Shown here: in pieces, positions 6,607 to 11,637 of the stretch
Numbering within the stretch: the stretch's first letter is position 1
Layout: each line of letters starts with the position of its first letter
Assembly (NCBI GenBank): GCA_964447925.1
Contig: CAYUUP010000052.1
Location: 1 to 11,637 of the forward strand
Direction of reading: 5' to 3'
Source of the DNA: CAYUUP01 sp964447925
GTDB lineage: Bacteria; Bacillota; Clostridia; Oscillospirales; Oscillospiraceae
DNA length: 11,637 nt
Notes under the pieces: generated by a model
What the model saw: the letters and a program-made list of their open reading frames with translations, nothing else
Told to the model about the DNA's origin: nothing
Database searches by the model: none
Translations under genes and position numbers: made by a program

Positions 6607-8619
6607 ATGAGTATCAAGTACCAACACATCCTCTCCCCCATTCAGGTGGGAAATCTGGTGCTGAAGAACCGGCTGATTGCCGGCAACTCCCTGCCCCACT
6701 TCCTGATGGGGCCGGAAGACTACCCCGCCGAGTCTGTCATTGACCATGTAGCTACCATTGCCAAGAATGGCGCAGCGGTGGTTGCCTTTGCCGACTGGAC
6801 CAACCCCACCCAGCGGGAATCCTTCAACGAGGACGGCAAGCGCTTCCCCATGTTCCGGCTGGACGATGATCCCAGCGTAGAGAACTACATCTGCCAGCTC
6901 GCCGACCGTATCCACTATTACGGCTCTTACGCATCCATCGCTCTTATGCCCTTCTACTATGAAAAAGATCCCATCTATGATGTCAGCGACGAACCTGCTG
7001 CCGATCTCTCCAACCTGACGATGGCCAAATTCGGTCAGCGTGTCCATAACAATTATGGCATGAACGTCATGGCGCGGGGCGGAGATCCCGGCAAACAGAT
7101 GAGTCACGAGCAAATACGGGATGTCATCGAAACCACCGCACAACGGGCCTTGAAATACAAAAAGCTGGGCTTCGATATGGTGACTCTCCACTTCGCTTAT
7201 CGGCTCACCCTCTTCGCCCGCTTCCTCTCCCCCCTCACAAACCACCGCACCGATGAATACGGCGGCCCCATTGAAAACCGGGGACGTTTCCTGCTGGAGC
7301 TGTGTGCCCGCATCAAGGAGCTATGCGGCAGGAGCTTTCCCATTGAAGTTCAGCTTACCGGCTCTGAGCCGGGGGGTACCACCATTGAGGAGACCTGCCG
7401 GCTGGCAAAGCTGGCGGAGGGGCTGGTAGATATTTTCCAGTTCCGGGCCAACACCGCCAATTTGAACCACCCGACTGGCTATAATTCCAGGCAGCATTGT
7501 TATGCCGTTGTGGATGACTGCGCAGCGGTCAAGGCCAGCGGCACCAGTATCCTCTGCGAACCCATTGGCGGTTTTCTGGATGCCGATGATATGGAGACTC
7601 TCCTGGCAGAGGGCAAGGCCGATCTCATCGGCGGCGCACGCACCTTCCTTACCGACTACAGCTTTTATCAGAAAGTGAAGGCGGGCCGGGGTCAAGACAT
7701 CACGCCCTGCATCCGCTGCAACAAATGTCATGTCCCCAGTCTGGAGGGCGAATGGCTCAGCTATTGCTCTGTCAACCCCCGACTTGGCATTAACTGCCAC
7801 GCAAGCAAGCTGACCACACCTGCCAGCCGTCACCGGACGGTTGCCGTTGTGGGCGGCGGCCCCGCCGGAATGCGGGCAGCTTTGATGTCGGCGGAGCGGG
7901 GCTACGCCGTCACCCTGTTTGAGAAGTCCGGCCGTCTGGGGGGCCAGCTGAAGCTGATGGATTACCCCTCCTTCAAATGGCCGCTGGTGCAATATCGGGA
8001 ATGGCTCATCCGCCAGCTGGCGGATAAGGGCGTAGAGGTGCGGCTGAATACCCCCGCCACCCGTGAATTGCTGGAGCAGACTGGCTGCGATGCCGTCATT
8101 TTGGCCCTGGGAGCTGCTCCCAAAACCCCGCCCATCCCCGGCGCGGAGCGGGCCTATAATATCTTCACCGTCTTTGGCAGTGAGCAGAAGATGGGAAAGG
8201 AATGCGTCGTAATCGGCGGTTCCGAGTCGGGTACCGAAGCCGGCCTCTATCTGGCGGAAAACGGTCACAATGTCACCATCCTGACCCGTGGTAACACCCT
8301 CGCCCCCGATGCCACCCCCATCCACTACCGGGAAACCATCGACGAATACTTCCAGACTCTGAACAACATTGACTATGTCACTGGAGCCGTCACCACCGAA
8401 ATCGGCGATGGTTTCGTAAAATACCACACCGCAGACGGGACGGAGCATACCCTGCCCTGCGATGACGTAGTGGCTCTGGGCGGCATGGCTTCCCTCAGCC
8501 GGGACGCCATGGAGCTTTACGGCGTCACGGCCGACACCTTTATCATCGGTGACTGCAAGAAGGTGGGGAACCTCCACTGGTGCAACCGCCACGCCTTTGC
8601 CGTGGTAGAGAATCTGTAA
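6607..8619 (+). CDS. OYE-family flavo-iron-sulfur oxidoreductase (2,4-dienoyl-CoA reductase-like), copy 2
   Basis: This 670-aa paralogue of the upstream gene has the same three-part layout. It has the FMN barrel (HILSPIQVGNLVLKNR start; FLSPLTNHRTDEYGGPIENR), a 4Fe-4S motif C368, C371, C374, C387, a FAD Rossmann fold (VAVVGGGPAG, GGGPAG at 416-421) and an NAD(P)H Rossmann fold (VVIGGSESG, GGSESG at 537-542). Like copy 1 it replaces the HGY motif (HFAYR, 195-199) and has Gln249 where the family normally has an FMN-contacting Arg. The ATG at 6607 follows AAGGAGG by 11 nt; the in-frame ATG at 6577 lies upstream of this site and is rejected. The two copies differ throughout, so the duplication is old and separate substrates, or two steps of one pathway, are likely. 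No clear promoter of its own was found. Confidence 0.93.
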   Translation: MSIKYQHILSPIQVGNLVLKNRLIAGNSLPHFLMGPEDYPAESVIDHVATIAKNGAAVVAFADWTNPTQRESFNEDGKRFPMFRLDDDPSVENYICQLADRIHYYGSYASIALMPFYYEKDPIYDVSDEPAADLSNLTMAKFGQRVHNNYGMNVMARGGDPGKQMSHEQIRDVIETTAQRALKYKKLGFDMVTLHFAYRLTLFARFLSPLTNHRTDEYGGPIENRGRFLLELCARIKELCGRSFPIEVQLTGSEPGGTTIEETCRLAKLAEGLVDIFQFRANTANLNHPTGYNSRQHCYAVVDDCAAVKASGTSILCEPIGGFLDADDMETLLAEGKADLIGGARTFLTDYSFYQKVKAGRGQDITPCIRCNKCHVPSLEGEWLSYCSVNPRLGINCHASKLTTPASRHRTVAVVGGGPAGMRAALMSAERGYAVTLFEKSGRLGGQLKLMDYPSFKWPLVQYREWLIRQLADKGVEVRLNTPATRELLEQTGCDAVILALGAAPKTPPIPGAERAYNIFTVFGSEQKMGKECVVIGGSESGTEAGLYLAENGHNVTILTRGNTLAPDATPIHYRETIDEYFQTLNNIDYVTGAVTTEIGDGFVKYHTADGTEHTLPCDDVVALGGMASLSRDAMELYGVTADTFIIGDCKKVGNLHWCNRHAFAVVENL

Positions 8620-8639
8620 TGCTTTGGCGCTGAACAAGG

Positions 8640-8661
8640 GGCTGTCCCGCGAGGGACAGCC
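8640..8661. terminator. Shared bidirectional terminator hairpin
   Basis: GGCTGTCCC (8640-8648) and GGGACAGCC (8653-8661) form a perfect 9-bp stem with a GCGA loop. It sits 20 nt after the stop of the plus-strand flavoenzyme and 47 nt after the stop of the minus-strand dehydrogenase. Short T-rich stretches flank it on both sides (CTGCCTTTGC on plus, CCTTGTT on minus). It probably ends both convergent transcripts. Confidence 0.7.
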
Positions 8662-8708
8662 TGCCTTTGCTTACAGCTTTCTTTACAGCCCCATCGCTTT
8701 GTTCTCCC

Positions 8709-9710
8709 CTATCTCACCTCATTCTCCAGCGGCAGCCCATGGGCATAGGCATAGGCATTCTCCAGGGTGACAATGGCGATGGCCTGCAGCGCTTCGGTGG
8801 TGAGAAAGCCCTGATGGCTGGTAACCACCACATTTGGATAGGCCAATAGGCGGGGAACCGTCTCGTTGGTGATGACATCGTCGGAAAAATCCTCATACAC
8901 CAGCTCGTCCTCGTCCTCGTAGACATCCAAACCCACAGCGGCAAATTTTTTTCGCCGCAGAGCCTCCAGCAAGGCCTCGGTATCAATGAGGGCGCCCCGG
9001 GATGTGTTCACCAGAATGGCGGTGTCCTTCATGATGGAGATCGTTTCCCGGTTGATGAGGTGATAGGTTTCCTGAGTCAGCGGGCAGTGTAGAGAAACCA
9101 GGTCAGACTCCCGCAGCAGCTCCTCTAGGCTCACATAGGTGGTCATCTGCCGTAGCTGGCTGCTGGGATAGGCATCGTAGGCCAGCACCCGCATACCAAA
9201 GCCCCGGCACAGGTTTATCATAGCGGAGCCGATTTTGCCTGTACCCACAATCCCGGCCGTGCGGCGATGAAGCGTCTGCCCCAGCAGGCCGGTAAGTGAA
9301 AAATCGTTTTCCCTCACCTTCGAATATGCCCGGTGTATCCTTCGGTTGGCGGCCAGTGCCAGGGTCATGGCGTGTTCCGCCACAGCCTCCGGACTGTAAT
9401 TTGGTACCCGCAGGACGGTCATATTCAGTCGCCGGGCGGCTCCCATGTCCACATTGTTAAAGCCTGCGCAGCGGAGCAGAACCAGCCCCACGCCGCAGCT
9501 GTGGAGAATATCCAGTACCCGCTCTCCCAAATCAGAATTTACAAAGGCGCACACCGCCTCATGTCCCCGGGCCAGCACCGCCGTATCTTGGGTCAGATTG
9601 GCCTCCAGAAAGTGGATGTCGCAGGGAAATCCCGCCTCCTGCTGCTGGCGGGCAAGGGGTTCGAACCAGATACGGTCATAGTCCCTGGCGCCGAAAAAAG
9701 CAATCTTCAA
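8709..9710 (-). CDS. D-2-hydroxyacid dehydrogenase (D-lactate dehydrogenase type)
   Basis: This NAD-dependent cytoplasmic enzyme interconverts a 2-keto acid and its D-2-hydroxy acid; pyruvate/D-lactate is the commonest pair. At 333 aa it is the normal length for D-LDH. Visible motifs are KIAFFGARDYDR at the N-terminus, LLRCAGFNNVDM in the substrate domain, GTGKIG for NAD binding, NTSRGALIDTEAL with the catalytic Arg, VGLDVYEDE with the Glu, and VVTSHQGFLTTEA with the catalytic His. The frame stays open to 10175, but that extension is antisense to the molybdoenzyme gene. The start is TTG at 9710-9708, with AAGGAGG 9 nt upstream, exactly where the family begins. D-2-hydroxyisocaproate or aryl-lactate dehydrogenases share these motifs, so pyruvate is not certain. 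It is convergent with copy 2 and divergent from the molybdoenzyme. Confidence 0.92.
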   Translation of the reverse strand: MKIAFFGARDYDRIWFEPLARQQQEAGFPCDIHFLEANLTQDTAVLARGHEAVCAFVNSDLGERVLDILHSCGVGLVLLRCAGFNNVDMGAARRLNMTVLRVPNYSPEAVAEHAMTLALAANRRIHRAYSKVRENDFSLTGLLGQTLHRRTAGIVGTGKIGSAMINLCRGFGMRVLAYDAYPSSQLRQMTTYVSLEELLRESDLVSLHCPLTQETYHLINRETISIMKDTAILVNTSRGALIDTEALLEALRRKKFAAVGLDVYEDEDELVYEDFSDDVITNETVPRLLAYPNVVVTSHQGFLTTEALQAIAIVTLENAYAYAHGLPLENEVR

Positions 9711-9731
9711 GTCTGCCTTCCTCCTTGTTTT

Positions 9732-9794
9732 TTCTGTAGTATGGCAGGCTGCGGGGAAAAAATGTACTTTGCTTTTGCCACATTCTGTGGTATG
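9732..9794. repeat. Two 12-bp direct repeats in the divergent promoter region
   Basis: TTCTGTAGTATG (9732-9743) and TTCTGTGGTATG (9783-9794) differ at one base and are 51 bp apart start to start, close to five helical turns. One copy overlaps the likely -10 of the dehydrogenase gene; the other overlaps the spacer of the molybdoenzyme promoter. Confidence 0.6.
9738..9766 (-). promoter_or_regulatory. Weak candidate promoter of the D-2-hydroxyacid dehydrogenase gene
   Basis: On the minus strand an extended -10, TGC-CATACT (hexamer at 9743-9738), would start transcription near 9731, leaving a leader of about 20 nt with the AAGGAGG site. The hexamer 17 bp upstream (TACATT) is a poor -35, so the promoter may need an activator or rely on the extended -10. 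The -10 overlaps one copy of the 12-bp direct repeat. Confidence 0.35.
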
Positions 9795-9804
9795 CTTATA
9801 TAAA
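9775..9804 (+). promoter_or_regulatory. Candidate promoter of the molybdoenzyme gene with embedded palindrome
   Basis: TTGCCA (9775-9780) is followed by TATATA (9797-9802, 16-bp spacer) or TATAAA (9799-9804, 18-bp spacer). The spacer contains the perfect inverted repeat CCACA-ttc-TGTGG (9778-9790), a good position for a repressor operator. The exact -10 cannot be fixed by eye. Confidence 0.5.
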
Positions 9805-9836
9805 GAAGATTGATGGAAGGGAGGGGGAAAACCGCC

Positions 9837-11637
9837 ATGAGAACCACCACCCGGGCGGCCTGCCGGGGCTGTCACGGCGGCTGTGTCTATCTGCTGACAG
9901 TGGAGGACGGCCGGCTGGTGAAAGCCGTCCCCGACAAGGAGGGGCCGCTGAACCATGGCCGCGGCTGTGTTAAGGGGCTGTCCATCATCCAGCAGGTCTA
10001 TCACCCCCAGCGGCTGACCTATCCCCTCCGCCGGGCGGGGGAGCGAGGCGAGGGAAAGTGGGAGCGTATCTCCTGGGATACCGCCTATGATGAGATCGCC
10101 GCCCGGATGGGCGCCATCCGGGAAGCCTTTGGCCCCGAAAGCATCGCCATTATCTCCGGCACCGGTCGGCACCATCTCTCTCAGTTCTGGCGCTTCGGGA
10201 ATGTTTTAGGGACACCCAACGCCACCTCCTCCGGCGCTCTCATCTGCCTTGGCCCCCGGAAGAATGCGGGTGACCTGACAGCGGGACACTTCGCCGGCGT
10301 GGACTACTACGGAAACGTCAAACCCGCTGGAATCCTGGTCTGGGGAGCCAATCCCGCCATCAGCGGGGCAGACGGCGAACTGCAGTGGCACATCAAGGAC
10401 GCCGCCCGACAGGGGACGCCGCTCATCGTAGTAGATCCTCAGCCCACAGAATTGGCTCGACAGGCCGTCCTCTGGCTGCGGCTGCGGCCGGGGACAGACG
10501 GAGCGCTGGCGCTGGCTATTCTGAACATCCTCTTTGAGGAGGACTTATATGACCACGACTTCTGTGAGAGCTGGTGCTATGGCTTTGACCAATTGCGGGA
10601 GCGCTGCCGCCTGTGGCCGCCGGAACGGGTGGAAAAAATCACTTGGGTGGCGGCGGAGGACATCCGTCGGGCCGCCCGGCTGATCGGCACCATCAAGCCC
10701 CTTTCCATGGAGTGGGGCTGTGCTATCGAACAGTCCACCAACTCCTTCCACACCTGTCGGGCCATTTTTATGATTCCCGCTGTCACCGGGAATTATGATG
10801 TGCCAGGGGGCTTTGTGGAGTCCATGGAGATTGCCCCCACTGAAAACCCTCTCTTTGACCGTCTTCCGCCGGAGCTTGCCGCGCGGGGCCTCTTCGGGGA
10901 CTACCCCATGAACAACGGAACCATCTCCCCCAAGCTCTTTGCCCACCCTTATTTTGTGCTGGACGCTATGCGCACGGGGCGGCCTTATCCCGTCCGGGGG
11001 CTCTTTTCCAACGCCAACAACACTCTGATTTCCGTGCCGGACAGCCGCCACACCTATACCTGCCTGAAGGCGCTGGACTGCTTCGTCTACATGGACTTCT
11101 TCATGACACCCACCGCCCAGCTGGCGGACTATGTTCTGCCCGCTGCCCTGTGGCCCGAGGTAGATTCTGTCTTCTGTATGCCGGAGTTCGCCGACCAGGC
11201 CATGCTGGCCATGCGGCAAGTCATCCAGGTGGGGGAGTGCAAGTCCGATGAGGAATTCATGCAGGAATTGTGCCGCAGGATGGGCCTGGACTACGGGGCG
11301 GAGAGCCAGCAGGAGCTGCTGGACCAGTCCCTCCGGGAGATGGCCCGCCGCCGCCCGGAGTACGCCGGGCTGACCTGGGCGCAGTTCAAGGACATGGGCT
11401 TCCTCCAGCCGAAGCGGACGTATTACAACTACCAGCGGCGGGGCCGCTTTGACACTCCCACAGGGAAGTTTGAACTGTACTCTACCATTGCGGCAGGTGC
11501 GGGTGTGGATCCCCTGCCAAACTGGGAAGAAGTGCCGGAAAGCCCAGTGAGCCGCCCTGACCTGGCGGAGGAGTACCCCCTGATCCTCACCACCGGGGGC
11601 CGCATCCAGCAGTATTTCATCTCCAACAACCGGCAGA
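9837..11637 (+). CDS. Molybdopterin oxidoreductase, DMSO-reductase superfamily (5' part, runs off right edge)
   Basis: This is the catalytic subunit of a Mo- or W-bis-MGD enzyme; the first 600 codons are present. A 4Fe-4S motif lies at the extreme N-terminus (C9, C12, C16, C44; C-x2-C-x3-C-x27-C). The molybdopterin domain follows, with GTPNATSSGALICLG giving Cys137 as the likely Mo ligand. Other family signatures are VWGANPA, VVDPQPTELA, TGNYDVPGG and the ADYVLPAALWPEVDSV region. The C-terminal dinucleotide-binding domain begins near residue 578 (EYPLILTTGGR). There is no twin-arginine signal, so a cytoplasmic location is expected. The ATG at 9837 follows AGGGAGGGGG by 9 nt. The reaction is unknown: thiosulfate/polysulfide-reductase-like, acetylene-hydratase/transhydroxylase-like and catechol-dehydroxylase-like enzymes all share this layout. 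Any electron-transfer subunit would lie downstream. Confidence 0.92.
   Translation, partial: MRTTTRAACRGCHGGCVYLLTVEDGRLVKAVPDKEGPLNHGRGCVKGLSIIQQVYHPQRLTYPLRRAGERGEGKWERISWDTAYDEIAARMGAIREAFGPESIAIISGTGRHHLSQFWRFGNVLGTPNATSSGALICLGPRKNAGDLTAGHFAGVDYYGNVKPAGILVWGANPAISGADGELQWHIKDAARQGTPLIVVDPQPTELARQAVLWLRLRPGTDGALALAILNILFEEDLYDHDFCESWCYGFDQLRERCRLWPPERVEKITWVAAEDIRRAARLIGTIKPLSMEWGCAIEQSTNSFHTCRAIFMIPAVTGNYDVPGGFVESMEIAPTENPLFDRLPPELAARGLFGDYPMNNGTISPKLFAHPYFVLDAMRTGRPYPVRGLFSNANNTLISVPDSRHTYTCLKALDCFVYMDFFMTPTAQLADYVLPAALWPEVDSVFCMPEFADQAMLAMRQVIQVGECKSDEEFMQELCRRMGLDYGAESQQELLDQSLREMARRRPEYAGLTWAQFKDMGFLQPKRTYYNYQRRGRFDTPTGKFELYSTIAAGAGVDPLPNWEEVPESPVSRPDLAEEYPLILTTGGRIQQYFISNNRQ

Noticed and set aside
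7321..8637. 438-codon open frame on the minus strand
   Set aside because: It is fully antisense to the second flavoenzyme, shows no recognisable domain, and reflects GC-rich third positions.
9711..10175. N-terminal extension of the D-2-hydroxyacid dehydrogenase frame
   Set aside because: The extra residues are Gly/Pro-rich, absent from the family and antisense to the molybdoenzyme. A TTG with AAGGAGG 9 nt upstream gives the family's normal start.

Overview
The window looks like a chromosomal segment of a GC-rich, strictly anaerobic Firmicute. An Oscillospiraceae-type gut clostridium is my best guess. The evidence is the Firmicutes-style order rimP-nusA-ylxR-ylxQ-infB, strong AGGAGG-type ribosome binding sites, two well-supported TTG starts, and several oxygen-sensitive Fe-S, flavin and molybdenum enzymes. 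The taxonomic placement is inference; no 16S or other marker is present.

Left part (1-4092, minus strand): the transcription/translation housekeeping operon. It is read right to left from a good sigma-A promoter (-35 at 4087-4092, extended -10 at 4064-4069) through rimP, nusA, ylxR, ylxQ and the first 474 codons of infB, which runs off the left edge. Genes are 9-25 bp apart or overlap by 4 bp; only ylxQ-infB has a longer gap (111 bp). The roughly 80-nt leader carries a GC-rich terminator-like hairpin followed by a U-rich run, so expression of the operon may be attenuated.

Middle part (4093-8661, plus strand): two large paralogous flavo-iron-sulfur oxidoreductases of the old-yellow-enzyme / 2,4-dienoyl-CoA reductase type (665 and 670 aa). 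The first has its own TTGACA/extended -10 promoter and a structured leader. A 189-bp spacer between the two genes holds a strong hairpin and an alternative pairing that would exclude it. The second gene ends in a hairpin shared with the convergent gene. Both proteins keep the FMN barrel, one 4Fe-4S cluster and two Rossmann domains. Both share departures from the classic family: the HGY active-site motif is replaced by a Tyr-Arg pair, the usual flavin-contacting Arg is Gln, there is an NSLPHF segment after strand 1, and the cluster cysteines are shifted by one residue.

Right part (8662-11637): a D-2-hydroxyacid dehydrogenase of the D-lactate dehydrogenase type on the minus strand (TTG start at 9710). 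It is divergent from the first 600 codons of a molybdopterin (DMSO-reductase superfamily) oxidoreductase on the plus strand, which runs off the right edge. The 126-bp divergent spacer contains a perfect palindrome and a near-perfect 12-bp direct repeat placed over the two likely promoters.

Taken together, the right two thirds look like an accessory anaerobic reduction module beside a conserved housekeeping operon. It holds two ene-reductase-like NAD(P)H enzymes, an NADH-dependent 2-keto/2-hydroxyacid enzyme and a cytoplasmic Mo enzyme. Nothing in the sequence fixes the substrate. Reduction of enoyl or aromatic diet- or host-derived compounds is plausible, but it is a guess.
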